Shown here one piece after another: positions 1-8,775 of a stretch of DNA of 64,000 nucleotides (the first letter of the stretch is position 1; the number at the start of each line of letters is the position of its first letter). The stretch lies in the NCBI RefSeq assembly GCF_000949385.2, contig NZ_JYKO02000001.1, forward strand, positions 3,460,648 to 3,524,647. Reading direction: 5' to 3'. Both the position numbers and the translations under genes were made by a program. The stretch comes from Pseudomonas sp. LFM046 (GTDB lineage: Bacteria > Pseudomonadota > Gammaproteobacteria > Pseudomonadales > Pseudomonadaceae). The notes below the pieces were generated by a model. That model ran no database searches. It was not told the DNA's origin and saw only the letters and a program-made list of their open reading frames with translations.

Positions 1-847
1 ACCGTTCCGCCTGCGTGCACCCTTCAGCGCCAACCTGCAGGAAAGCCAGTACCGCCAGGCCATCGAGCGGGTGCAGGCATACATCCAGGCTGGCGATTGC
101 TACCAGGTGAACTTCACCCAGCGCTTCCAGGCGCCCTGCGAGGGCGATCCCTGGACCGCGTATCAGGCCCTGCGCCGTGCTTGCCCAACGCCCTTTGCGG
201 GTTACCAGGCCTTGGCCGAGGGCGGCGCCATCCTCAGCCTGTCGCCGGAGCGTTTCATCAAGGTCAGCCAGGGCCAGGTGGAGACCCGTCCCATCAAGGG
301 CACCCGGCCCCGGGGACGCACCGCGGATGAAGACCGCGCCCAGGCAGAAGAACTGCTGGCCAGCCGCAAGGACCGCGCCGAGAACCTGATGATCGTCGAC
401 TTGCTGCGCAACGACCTGGGGCGCAGTTGCGCCATCGGCTCGGTGCGGGTGCCGGAGCTCTTCGCCCTGGAGAGCTACCCCAATGTGCATCACCTGGTCA
501 GCGCCATCACCGGCCGCCTGGCGGCGGACAAGGACGCACTGGATCTGATTACCGGCAGCTTCCCCGGTGGGTCCATCACCGGTGCGCCGAAGATCCGCGC
601 CATGCAGATCATCGACGAGCTGGAGCCCACTCGCCGCTCGATCTACTGCGGCTCCCTGCTCTATCTCGACGTACGCGGCGAGCTGGACAGCTCCATTGCC
701 ATCCGCACCGTGCTCGTGAAGGACGGCCAGGCCAGTTGCTGGGGTGGCGGCGGCATCGTCGCCGACTCCGACTGGCAGGAGGAGTACAAGGAGTCGATCA
801 CCAAGGTGAAGGTGCTGATGCAGACGCTGGAGGGGATGGACTCCTGA
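1..847 (+). CDS. pabB: Aminodeoxychorismate synthase component I (5' end outside window)
   Basis: This is the C-terminal part of a chorismate-utilising enzyme. The reading frame is open from base 2, so the start lies before the window. The motif PIKGTRPRG is present, and its Lys (codon 296-298) corresponds to the active-site Lys of PabB; anthranilate synthase TrpE has Ala there, so PabB fits better. GSITGAPKIRAM and the C-terminal GGGGIVADSDWQEEY segment complete the chorismate-binding fold. PabB aminates chorismate to aminodeoxychorismate, using ammonia from PabA, for folate synthesis. It converges on thrH with a shared terminator between them, as I recall for P. aeruginosa PA1758-PA1757. 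Confidence 0.93.
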   Translation, partial: PFRLRAPFSANLQESQYRQAIERVQAYIQAGDCYQVNFTQRFQAPCEGDPWTAYQALRRACPTPFAGYQALAEGGAILSLSPERFIKVSQGQVETRPIKGTRPRGRTADEDRAQAEELLASRKDRAENLMIVDLLRNDLGRSCAIGSVRVPELFALESYPNVHHLVSAITGRLAADKDALDLITGSFPGGSITGAPKIRAMQIIDELEPTRRSIYCGSLLYLDVRGELDSSIAIRTVLVKDGQASCWGGGGIVADSDWQEEYKESITKVKVLMQTLEGMDS

Positions 848-866
848 TTCGGGGGCGGTACGTCCT

Positions 867-894
867 TGTAGGGGCGAATTCATTCGCCCCTACA
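867..894. repeat. Perfect inverted repeat, REP-like
   Basis: Twelve-base arms TGTAGGGGCGAA / TTCGCCCCTACA surround a four-base loop TTCA. The core GGGCGAATTCATTCGC recurs near 55600 and, more decayed, near 60125, always between genes. This suggests a dispersed extragenic palindrome family rather than a site for the local gene. Confidence 0.75.
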
Positions 895-922
895 GGTTCC
901 GAGCACGCTGAAACCAGAAAAT

Positions 923-950
923 GAAAAAGCCCGCATTCGCGGGCTTTTTC
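923..950. terminator. Bidirectional rho-independent terminator between pabB and thrH
   Basis: The arms GAAAAAGCCCGC and GCGGGCTTTTTC enclose an ATTC loop. The stem ends in A and T runs on both sides, so it can serve both converging genes. Confidence 0.85.
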
Positions 951-963
951 ATGGGCACAAGGC

Positions 964-1587
964 TCAGAGGCTCAGCTGGCGGCTGGACGCCTTGATGAAC
1001 TCGCGCTTGAGGTCTTCATAGGTGTGCACCGCCGGGAACTGCGGGAATTCGCGGATCACGTTTTCCGGCGCATGGAACAGGATGCCGGCGTGGGCTTCGC
1101 TGAGCATGGTGGTGTCGTTGTAGGAATCGCCAGCGGCGATCACACGGTAGTAGAGGCTCTTGAAGGCGATCACGGACTGGCGCTTCGGATCCTTCTGGCG
1201 CAGTTGATAGTCCACCACGCGATCGGTCTCGTCGGTGATCAGGCGGTGGCACAACAACGTCGGGAAGCCCAGTTGGCGCATCAGCGGCTGGGAGAATTCG
1301 TAGAAGGTGTCGGAGAGGATGACGACCTGGAAGCGCTCGCGCAGCCAGTCGACGAATTCGACGGCGCCTTCCAGCGGCTTCAGGGTGGCAATCACGTCCT
1401 GGATGTCGGAGAGCTTCAGGCCATGCTCGTCGAGGATGCGCAGGCGCTGCTTCATCAGCACGTCGTAGTCCGGGATGTCCCGGGTGGTCGCCTTGAGCGC
1501 TTCGATTCCGGTTTTTTCCGCGAAGGCGATCCAGATTTCCGGGACCAGTACACCTTCAAGGTCGAGACAGGCGATTTCCACGAGCAT
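964..1587 (-). CDS. thrH: Phosphoserine phosphatase / homoserine phosphotransferase ThrH
   Basis: This 207-residue HAD-family enzyme closely resembles P. aeruginosa ThrH. It dephosphorylates phosphoserine and can pass the phosphate to homoserine, linking serine and threonine synthesis. Visible HAD motifs are DLEGV near residue 9 (nucleophile Asp), SDTFYEF (motif II) and GDSYNDTTM (motif IV). The frame extends upstream to 1638. I chose ATG 1587 because it has a GGGGA ribosome site just before it and gives the family length of about 205 residues. It is divergent from cysH across about 190 bases. Confidence 0.94.
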   Translation of the reverse strand: MLVEIACLDLEGVLVPEIWIAFAEKTGIEALKATTRDIPDYDVLMKQRLRILDEHGLKLSDIQDVIATLKPLEGAVEFVDWLRERFQVVILSDTFYEFSQPLMRQLGFPTLLCHRLITDETDRVVDYQLRQKDPKRQSVIAFKSLYYRVIAAGDSYNDTTMLSEAHAGILFHAPENVIREFPQFPAVHTYEDLKREFIKASSRQLSL

Positions 1588-1775
1588 TTCCCCGCATGGC
1601 TGTTTTGATTGGAGGCGGCACTCTAGCCGCTCGCCCAAACCCGTGCAACGCGCCCACTTATACCCAAATACAGCAGCGCTGCTTCCTGATGGTTATTTAG
1701 GGGCATATCTGGCCTTTGTTAAGATGCGCGGCATAGAGCGCGTCCAGCGCCAACCCATAAAAGGAAGCCTGCCTG

Positions 1776-2510
1776 ATGAGCCAACCCTTCGACGTCGCCG
1801 AACTGGCGGCAACCTATGCGACCAAGTCCCCCCAGGACATCCTCAAGCTCGCCTTCGAGCATTTCGGCGACGAACTGTGGATCTCCTTCAGCGGCGCCGA
1901 AGACGTCGTGCTGGTGGACATGGCCTGGAAGCTGAACAAGAACGTCAAGGTCTTCAGCCTCGACACCGGCCGCCTCCATCCCGAGACCTATCGTTTCATC
2001 GAACAGGTCCGCGAACACTACGGCATCGCCATCGAAGTCCTGTCGCCGGACCCGCGCCTGCTGGAACCCTTCGTCAAGGAAAAGGGCCTGTTCAGCTTCT
2101 ACAAGGACGGCCACGGCGAATGCTGCGGCATCCGCAAGATCGAACCGCTGAAGCGCAAGCTGTCCACGGTCAAGGCCTGGGCCACCGGCCAGCGCCGTGA
2201 CCAGAGCCCGGGCACCCGCTCCCAAGTGGCAGCGCTGGAACTGGACAGTGCGTTCTCCACGCCGGACAACCCGCTGTACAAGTTCAACCCCCTGGCGCAG
2301 ATGACCAGCGAAGAAGTCTGGGCCTACATCCGCATGCTGGAGATTCCCTACAACCCGCTGCACGAGCGCGGCTTCATCAGCATCGGCTGCGAACCCTGCA
2401 CCCGTCCGGTACTCCCCAACCAGCACGAGCGCGAAGGCCGTTGGTGGTGGGAGGAAGCCACCCAGAAGGAATGCGGGCTGCACGCCGGCAACCTGATCAG
2501 CAAGGGTTGA
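1776..2510 (+). CDS. cysH: Assimilatory adenylylsulfate (APS) reductase
   Basis: This 244-residue protein reduces activated sulfate to sulfite in cysteine synthesis. The paired cysteines C116-C117 and the C205-x2-C208 pair are the four ligands of a [4Fe-4S] cluster. That cluster marks the APS-type enzyme of pseudomonads, unlike the cluster-free PAPS reductase of E. coli. The C-terminal KECGLH Cys (C233) is the catalytic nucleophile that carries the S-sulfo intermediate, which thioredoxin resolves. An AGGAAG ribosome site precedes the ATG. A small CxxC protein follows after only four bases, probably in one operon, and the regulator cysB lies just beyond. Confidence 0.95.
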   Translation: MSQPFDVAELAATYATKSPQDILKLAFEHFGDELWISFSGAEDVVLVDMAWKLNKNVKVFSLDTGRLHPETYRFIEQVREHYGIAIEVLSPDPRLLEPFVKEKGLFSFYKDGHGECCGIRKIEPLKRKLSTVKAWATGQRRDQSPGTRSQVAALELDSAFSTPDNPLYKFNPLAQMTSEEVWAYIRMLEIPYNPLHERGFISIGCEPCTRPVLPNQHEREGRWWWEEATQKECGLHAGNLISKG

Positions 2511-2514
2511 CCCT

Positions 2515-2811
2515 GTGCGCATCACCCTGGTGAAGAAAGTCCTGGCTGACGGCCAGGACTGTCGCAAGTGCCAGGATGTGATGGAACGCCTGGAGCGCGG
2601 CGGCCACCTGGGACGGATCGACCGCATCCTGGTGGCCGACGAGCGCAACCCCGCCAGCGCTGGCTGGATGGCCGCGCAGCACTATGGCGTGGATACCGCG
2701 CCCTTTTTCGTGGTGCGTCATGACGATGGACGGGAACAGGTCTACACCGTGTTTCTCGCCTTTCTCCGCGAGGTGCTGCAACCGCCCGCTTCGCCTGAAG
2801 ACGTCGAATAG
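2515..2811 (+). CDS. Small thioredoxin-fold-like protein with CxxC, in the cysH operon
   Basis: This 98-residue protein starts at GTG, four bases after the cysH stop. It has a short beta strand (RITLVKKV), then a C16-R-K-C19 pair at the start of a helix, and later VDTAPFFVV, where Pro63 sits like the cis-proline of thioredoxin folds. I recall a conserved hypothetical (PA1755) in this place in P. aeruginosa. APS reductase needs a thiol donor, so a dedicated reductant or cluster-maintenance partner is a reasonable inference, but nothing here proves it. The low-complexity alternative of a zinc-binding protein is less likely, since no second Cys pair is seen. Confidence 0.8.
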   Translation: MRITLVKKVLADGQDCRKCQDVMERLERGGHLGRIDRILVADERNPASAGWMAAQHYGVDTAPFFVVRHDDGREQVYTVFLAFLREVLQPPASPEDVE

Positions 2812-2813
2812 CC

Positions 2814-2852
2814 CGGATGGGTTGAGCTACGAAACCCGTGCGGTTCGGCATT
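2814..2852. repeat. Degenerate copy of an AGCCCGGATGGGT-type extragenic repeat
   Basis: The stretch GCCCGGATGGGTTGAGCTA followed by CGAAACCCGTGCGG has short complementary ends (ATGGGT / ACCCGT). It resembles the longer inverted repeat at 38271-38345, which carries ATGGGT and ACCCAT arms. It lies between a stop codon and a terminator and codes for nothing visible. Confidence 0.4.
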
Positions 2853-2871
2853 CGACCGGTTCCCACAACCT

Positions 2872-2907
2872 CAACAAAAAGCCCGGCAATCGCCGGGCTT
2901 TTTGTTG
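2872..2907. terminator. Bidirectional terminator between the cysH operon and cysB
   Basis: The arms CAACAAAAAGCCCGGC and GCCGGGCTTTTTGTTG pair around a small loop. Both converging transcripts end in a T run. Confidence 0.88.
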
Positions 2908-2917
2908 AGGCAGCACT

Positions 2918-3901
<984 letters not shown>

Positions 3902-4011
3902 TCAAACCGATTGCGCCGCAGGATGTCGGCGGCGTTTATAACCATATTAATAGGTTGCTGAATAAAACTAGACGTTTTTTTCTGTCTTGCACAACCCGCG
4001 ACCCTCGACAT

Positions 4012-4512
4012 TCAGAAGTCGTTGCGGCCGCGGTGTTGAAGCATGGGGACGAGATACACCGGCACCTCGGAAAGCTGCACCAGACGAGCCGCCGTTCGCC
4101 CCAGGGGTGTATCCAGCGCAGTGCCATGGCTGTGGCTCCCCACGACGAGGAGGTCCACCGAGAGTTTCTGCACTTCTTCAAGGATGACCAGCGGCGGATC
4201 GCCCTGGACGACCCGAACGGCGCGGATCATGTCGAGATCCTGCACGGCTTCGCCCATTTCATCGCGAAAACCTTCCAGCACCCGTTGTTCGATGCTCGAC
4301 ATGACGGTGCCCAAACCCTTGGCACGGAGCTCCTTCAGAGTGTCGTCATCCAGGTAGGTCTGCAGCACCGACTCGGCGAACAGCCCGAGGGGTTCGACCG
4401 CGTGCACTACATAGAGCTGGGCGCTGAAGGCCCGGGCGAGGGACAAAGCGTGTTGGAGTACGTAAGGGGCATAGAGACCGAGGTCCGTGGCATAGAGGAT
4501 GGAGCGGATCAT
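4012..4512 (-). CDS. Universal stress protein, UspA family
   Basis: This 166-residue single-domain protein begins MIRSILYATDLG, the usual beta-1 strand and Asp of the Usp fold. It ends with VVGSHSHGTALDTPLGRTA, close to the ATP-binding pattern G-x2-G-x9-G-(S/T) of ATP-binding Usp proteins. Such proteins bind ATP and help survival under starvation or anoxia. The specific trigger cannot be told from the sequence. The upstream neighbour, a 5'-nucleotidase, ends 44 bases before and points the same way, so co-transcription is possible. Confidence 0.88.
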   Translation of the reverse strand: MIRSILYATDLGLYAPYVLQHALSLARAFSAQLYVVHAVEPLGLFAESVLQTYLDDDTLKELRAKGLGTVMSSIEQRVLEGFRDEMGEAVQDLDMIRAVRVVQGDPPLVILEEVQKLSVDLLVVGSHSHGTALDTPLGRTAARLVQLSEVPVYLVPMLQHRGRNDF

Positions 4513-4556
4513 GAGGCCTCCTACCGCCGTTCATGGCTGGCCTCACCTGAGCTTAG

Positions 4557-5462
4557 TCAGAACTGTGGTTCGTTGCTCACACCGTGGGGAACATGCCCGG
4601 TAGCCACCACGTCCCGTGCTTTCTCGCAGTGCCCGGCCTGGTCGTCGAAGAACACGTCGGCGCCGAAGGTCTCCAGGATGGCGGCCTTTTCCAGCCCACC
4701 GAGGAAGAAGGACTCGTCCAGGCGGATGTCCCATTCCCGCAGGGTCCGGATGACCCGCTCGTGGGCCGGCGCGGAGCGCGCGGTAACCAGCGCCGTGCGG
4801 ATCGGGCAGGCCTCCGGCGGGAATTCCTGCTGCAACCGGTTCAGGGCGGAGAGGAAGGGTTTGAAAGGCCCGCCATCCAGGGGCTCGCGCGCCGAATCCC
4901 GCTCGTGGGCCTGGAAGGCGGCGAGACCGCCAGTCTGATAGATGCGTTCCGAGTGGTCGGAGAAGACCACGGCATCACCGTCGAAGGCGATGCGCAGCTC
5001 GTTGCTCGCCGCGCGGCGCGGCCCGCCGGAGAGGATGGTGGCAGCGGCATAGCCGCTTTGCAGGGCGCCCCGCACATCCTCGGCATGGGTGGACAGGAAC
5101 AGGTGGCAACCAAAGGCACGCAGGTAAGGCTCCGGACTCCGCCCGCCGACGAAGGCCGCGCGAGAAATGCCCAGCCCGTAGTGCTGGATGGAATTGAAGG
5201 CACGCAGGCCGGTATCGGCGCTGTTGCGCGACACCAGGATCACTTCCACCCGCTGCTGCCCAAGCATTTCATTCAGGCGCAGGAGCTTTTCCACCATGGG
5301 ATAGGCATCACCCGGGGCCAGCACCTCGTCTTCATGGTCGATCTGGTACTGGCGGTAGGCTTCGATGCCTTCCGTCTCATAGACCTTGTGGCTCTCGTCC
5401 AGGTTGAACAGCGCCCTGGAGGAAATGGCCAATACCAGCTTGTCGCCCAGTCCTGCGCCCAT
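4557..5462 (-). CDS. Cytosolic 5'-nucleotidase-like protein (5_nucleotidase family)
   Basis: This 301-residue protein has the layout of the bacterial relatives of cytosolic 5'-nucleotidase I. It opens with KLVLAISSRALFNLDES, the HAD-like nucleophile region, and carries VILVSRNSADTGLRAFNSI and [15 protein letters not shown], which hold acidic residues likely to bind Mg. A late segment, ADVFFDDQAGH, supplies a further conserved Asp pair. The family hydrolyses nucleoside monophosphates; substrate preference is unknown here. The start ATG at 5462 begins MGAGLGDKL. I recall the homologue PA1752 next to a Usp gene in P. aeruginosa. Confidence 0.85.
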   Translation of the reverse strand: MGAGLGDKLVLAISSRALFNLDESHKVYETEGIEAYRQYQIDHEDEVLAPGDAYPMVEKLLRLNEMLGQQRVEVILVSRNSADTGLRAFNSIQHYGLGISRAAFVGGRSPEPYLRAFGCHLFLSTHAEDVRGALQSGYAAATILSGGPRRAASNELRIAFDGDAVVFSDHSERIYQTGGLAAFQAHERDSAREPLDGGPFKPFLSALNRLQQEFPPEACPIRTALVTARSAPAHERVIRTLREWDIRLDESFFLGGLEKAAILETFGADVFFDDQAGHCEKARDVVATGHVPHGVSNEPQF

Positions 5463-5687
5463 GATCCCTGCCCTTCCCGTGATTGACTGGCCGGAGCATA
5501 TCGCAGCCCACGCGGGAGCGCGCGCCCTCCCCCGCGTTTCTCAGCCTTTCGCGGAAAAATGCCTACGCCAATGTAGGCCCTGCCGCACAAGGGATCAGCC
5601 CTTGAACCGGGAAGCAGCGCGTACATTACGGGCCTCCGCATTTTCCGCCACTAGGCGGCCATGCACCCAAGACACAGGAGTGCCCCC

Positions 5688-6785
5688 ATGCATGATTCAC
5701 CACCGGTCAACAAACCCGATCGCAACCGCAGGGGGCCTACTTGCGGGATTCGCCCTGCCGGCCGTCTTCACCTCCGCAGAACGATGCTGGTTGCCCTGCT
5801 GCTGGGGGTCACAAGCGCACCTGCATTCGCCGAATCTCCTTGTCGAACGACTGAGAACGGCTACTACCACTACAATCCTGTCATCCTTTCGATCAGTGGG
5901 TATGCCACCCCCGAGTTCAACCCATCCGTGCCGATAGGTACCGTTCTTGACTCGCGAGCGATAGCGCCCCTGGGAATGGGAAACGCCTCTGTGTATTGCT
6001 ACGGTGGTGTTAAAAACTCCCTAAATGGCCGACTGACCGAGCAACCTGAACCGACATACAACACTTATCCGACTCCGGTAAGCGGTGTTGGCGTGCGTTT
6101 TCGCTACGGTAATAACCCCACGTACTGGCCTACCAGCGTCGTTTATGACGGCAGCAATTGGATTGAGGCGCCTTTCAATCCCATCACCATTGAATTCGTC
6201 AAGACCGGCCCCATCACGGCCGCTGGCGAGCTCACAGGGGAAATTGGCGGCACGTGGGTATACAACCGGCAATACCAATTCATATCGTACCAGGTAAAGG
6301 GCCGTATCCAGATCACCCCGAAGGTACCGACCTGCTCGGTCGCAACCAAACAGATCAACGTCCAGATGAGTCCGACGGGTAGCAGCTTTACCTTGAGCGA
6401 CTTCGGTGGTGTGGGCAGTACCACACCCGAGCGCAACTTCAGCATCCAGTTGAACTGCTCCGGCGGAGACGAAGGAACGTCGACCAATGCCTATGTGACG
6501 CTGACGGATAACGTCAATCCCGGCAACCGCACGAATCTGCTGTCGCTGTCGCGAGCTTCCACGGCATCGGGTTTTGCGGTGCAGATCCTGAAAGATGGGA
6601 AGCCGCTGAGTTTCGGTGCCGATTCCAGCAGTGCGGGAAACCGCAACCAATGGAAAGCCGGGAACATCCGGCAAGGACAGGGCGGCTTCACCATTCCCTT
6701 GACCGCGCGTTACATTCAGACGAACGCGAAAGTGCTAGGCGGCACGGCGAACGCGACCGCCACGTTCACGATGAGCTATCAGTAG
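5688..6785 (+). CDS. Orphan fimbrial tip-adhesin-like protein (chaperone-usher type)
   Basis: This 365-residue protein looks like a two-domain FimH-type adhesin. ATG 5688 has a perfect AGGAG seven bases upstream, which sets the start. It leaves an unusually long basic stretch of about 32 residues before the hydrophobic signal core MLVALLLGVTSAPAFA, so ATG 5784 is an alternative. The N-terminal half has two Cys (SPCRTT, VYCYGG), as in a receptor-binding domain. The C-terminal half has the pilin pattern PTCSV ... LNCSGG and ends NATATFTMSYQ, the beta-zipper tail bound by a chaperone. No chaperone, usher or major pilin gene is next to it. Its base composition is visibly lower in GC than its neighbours, which suggests acquisition. 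Confidence 0.82.
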   Translation: MHDSPPVNKPDRNRRGPTCGIRPAGRLHLRRTMLVALLLGVTSAPAFAESPCRTTENGYYHYNPVILSISGYATPEFNPSVPIGTVLDSRAIAPLGMGNASVYCYGGVKNSLNGRLTEQPEPTYNTYPTPVSGVGVRFRYGNNPTYWPTSVVYDGSNWIEAPFNPITIEFVKTGPITAAGELTGEIGGTWVYNRQYQFISYQVKGRIQITPKVPTCSVATKQINVQMSPTGSSFTLSDFGGVGSTTPERNFSIQLNCSGGDEGTSTNAYVTLTDNVNPGNRTNLLSLSRASTASGFAVQILKDGKPLSFGADSSSAGNRNQWKAGNIRQGQGGFTIPLTARYIQTNAKVLGGTANATATFTMSYQ

Positions 6786-6821
6786 CGCGAAGTGTCGTGA
6801 AGCCGTGCGTGGTCTCGGACC

Positions 6822-6884
6822 ATGAACGGCTCCGCCAATGCCACGGCGACCTTCACCTTCAGCCTTGGTCGCGCGCCTCGATAA
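6822..6884 (+). pseudogene. Fossil C-terminal tail of a second pilin-type gene
   Basis: Translating from 6822 gives M-NGSANATATFTFSLGRAPR-stop. The core NATATFTFS mirrors the NATATFTMSYQ end of the adhesin that stops 37 bases upstream, but uses different codons (for example AATGCC against AACGCG). It is therefore not a simple local duplication. No ribosome site or signal peptide is present, and the segment overlaps the 3' end of panE on the other strand. I read it as the leftover end of another fimbrial subunit gene. Confidence 0.45.
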
Positions 6885-7812
6885 AGCGCAGAGCCTGGTA
6901 AAGGGCTCGCACACGAGTCATCTCGAAACCGGCAGCGGAGGCCGCCGCGAGGGGCGCCTCATAGATGGCCCGCAACTCCAGGGGCCGCTTCTGCGCGAAG
7001 TCGTGATACATGCTTGGCAGGTAGTCGGGCATGCGGTCGGTGGAGGCCAGCAGCTTGGCGGCGAAGTTGTCCGGAATCCGGTGACCGCAGGCGGTGGCAC
7101 CCTCCACCACTTCCAGCATGATGGCCTCGATCAGCGCGCGACTGTCGGCATTGCCCATGAGCGCAGTGGTGCCAGCATTCAGCAGCACCGAAAGGCCGTT
7201 GTAAGGCACGTTCCAGACCAGCTTCTGCCAGCGCGCCTGATCCAGGTTGGCCACGGCGGCGGAGTCGATGCCAGCCGCCTTGAACATGGCTGAGCCCTCT
7301 TCCGTCAGCGCCTGTCGCTCCTCGTCATCACGGGCCGGGCCGGAGTGGTAGCCGAGGTTCACCGCACCCAGGGACTGGTGCTCGATGACGCCCGGCCCCG
7401 AGCGGTGCACGCAGATGTAGCAGAGACCGCCCAGCAGGTGCAGGGAGTCCGGCAGCAGCGGGCGCACATCGTCCTCGACGGCCAGACCGTTCTGCAGCAG
7501 CACCACCTTGGCGCCCGGCGCGGCAGCACGGGCAATGACCGGCGCGAGATCGGCGTTACTGGTGGTCTTGGCCCCCACCAGCAGCCAGTCGCAGGGCGGC
7601 ATGTCGGCGGCATCGCGGTAGGCCTGCACGGGAAACAGCGCCTGCGCACCGTGAACCACGCTGTTCAGCTGGAGGCCACGGGCACTTACGGCGTCGAACT
7701 CGCTGCGCAGCAGAAAGTGCACGTCGAAGCCGGCGCGAGCCAGCATCACGCCATAAAAGCCGCCGATGGCGCCGGTGCCGATGATGCCGATGCGCGGTTT
7801 GCTTGAACTCAT
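6859..7812 (-). CDS. panE: 2-Dehydropantoate 2-reductase (ketopantoate reductase)
   Basis: This 317-residue NADP-dependent reductase starts with the Rossmann motif GIIGTGAIGGFYG. It has the ketopantoate-reductase pattern LVGAKTT and a helical C-terminal domain with WQKLVWNVPYNGLSVLLNA, whose Lys and Asn are the expected catalytic residues. The enzyme makes pantoate for coenzyme A. Pseudomonads often carry several paralogues, so this copy may act on another 2-oxo acid. Its ATG directly abuts the TAG stop of the thioredoxin-like gene upstream, so the two are probably translated together. Confidence 0.88.
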   Translation of the reverse strand: MSSSKPRIGIIGTGAIGGFYGVMLARAGFDVHFLLRSEFDAVSARGLQLNSVVHGAQALFPVQAYRDAADMPPCDWLLVGAKTTSNADLAPVIARAAAPGAKVVLLQNGLAVEDDVRPLLPDSLHLLGGLCYICVHRSGPGVIEHQSLGAVNLGYHSGPARDDEERQALTEEGSAMFKAAGIDSAAVANLDQARWQKLVWNVPYNGLSVLLNAGTTALMGNADSRALIEAIMLEVVEGATACGHRIPDNFAAKLLASTDRMPDYLPSMYHDFAQKRPLELRAIYEAPLAAASAAGFEMTRVRALYQALRFIEARDQG

Positions 7813-8199
7813 CTAGGGAAGCTCCTCTGCTGGACCGGCCAAGGCCCGGTCCAGGGCTTGAATCAGATCGTCGCGCCGCAGGCTGGCGTGCAGCGCGCCA
7901 TGGAAAAGGCCATCACGGACCACGAAGAGTGCGGGAAGGTGGAATACCTCATATCGCTCTACCAGCCCACCATTATTACCCGCGTCTATCCAGCACAACC
8001 GCTCAACCGGCAGCCCGGCGCCTGGCAAATGCTGGCGAGCCCAACGGCAACTGGCGCAACCGGCGCTGGTGAACACGACCAGGGAGGTGCCTGTCAGGTC
8101 GAGCAACCGGCGATCGGCATCGAGGTCGGTCAATTCGGCCTCGAGCACTATAGTGTCTGGAGCGATGCCGGAATCCGGGCATCGGGAGTTCGCGATCAT
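7813..8199 (-). CDS. Thioredoxin-like protein with CASC motif
   Basis: This 128-residue protein has a thioredoxin fold. The segment LVVFTSAGCASCRWAR places the redox pair at C48 and C51, and VFHLPALFVVRDG supplies the cis-proline strand. No signal peptide is visible, so it should be cytoplasmic. The ATG at 8199 has AGGAA about eight bases upstream. Its start codon overlaps the start codon of the PilZ gene on the opposite strand. It sits directly upstream of panE without a gap. The partner protein is unknown. Confidence 0.8.
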   Translation of the reverse strand: MIANSRCPDSGIAPDTIVLEAELTDLDADRRLLDLTGTSLVVFTSAGCASCRWARQHLPGAGLPVERLCWIDAGNNGGLVERYEVFHLPALFVVRDGLFHGALHASLRRDDLIQALDRALAGPAEELP

Positions 8200-8608
8200 G
8201 CGTCAGTTCCTGCGTCACCCCACGGACATGCCGGTGGAGCTGGTTCCGCACAAGGGAGGGACCCTACCCTTGCAGCGGCTGCACGATATCAGTCTGGGTG
8301 GGGTAGCGTGCAACTCCCCGCGCGCCTTCCGACGCGGCACCACGCTGCAGCTGATGATCCCGGCGCTGGGCTCGCAGGCGTGCTATTCCGGCACCGTGGC
8401 GTGGTGTCGCAAGGAGGGCACGGAGTACATGATCGGTATCGCCTTCATAGATGAAGAGAATCTGTTCCGTGCCCGGATGGTGGAACAGATCTGCCTGATC
8501 GAGCAGTACCGCAAGCAGCGCGAGCAAGAGACCGGTACCGCCCTCGACTCGGAAGCCGTGGCCCAGGAATGGATCGCCCGTCACGCCGCTGACTTCGCCC
8601 CAGTCTGA
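8198..8608 (+). CDS. PilZ-domain protein (c-di-GMP receptor type)
   Basis: This 136-residue protein carries both c-di-GMP binding signatures of PilZ domains: R2-x3-R6 at the extreme N-terminus (MRQFLRH) and D30-x-S32-x2-G34 (DISLGG). The C-terminal 35 residues form a charged helix after the beta barrel. The start at ATG 8198 is needed to keep the RxxxR arm and follows a GGGAG site. Single-domain PilZ proteins usually act as adaptors for motility or surface polysaccharide systems; the target is not shown here. It is divergent from the thioredoxin-like gene with overlapping start codons. Confidence 0.87.
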   Translation: MRQFLRHPTDMPVELVPHKGGTLPLQRLHDISLGGVACNSPRAFRRGTTLQLMIPALGSQACYSGTVAWCRKEGTEYMIGIAFIDEENLFRARMVEQICLIEQYRKQREQETGTALDSEAVAQEWIARHAADFAPV

Positions 8609-8775
8609 AATCCTGTCAATTCCACGCTCGGCGCGTGCATTCGCCATTGTCGAGCCCGCGTGGAAAGCGTTAAGGTTCCCCACCCCGCGCGTTTTTTCTG
8701 CTGTGCCTTCCGCCAGTCGGGGTTCCCTGGCGGCCGGCACCCGTGACCTGACGACCCTGAAGAATGAAAAGCACG

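Noticed and set aside
5561-5578. GCCTAC-GCCAAT-GTAGGC inverted repeat before the adhesin gene
   Set aside because: Six-base arms are too short to separate an operator from chance, and no promoter elements could be placed around it.
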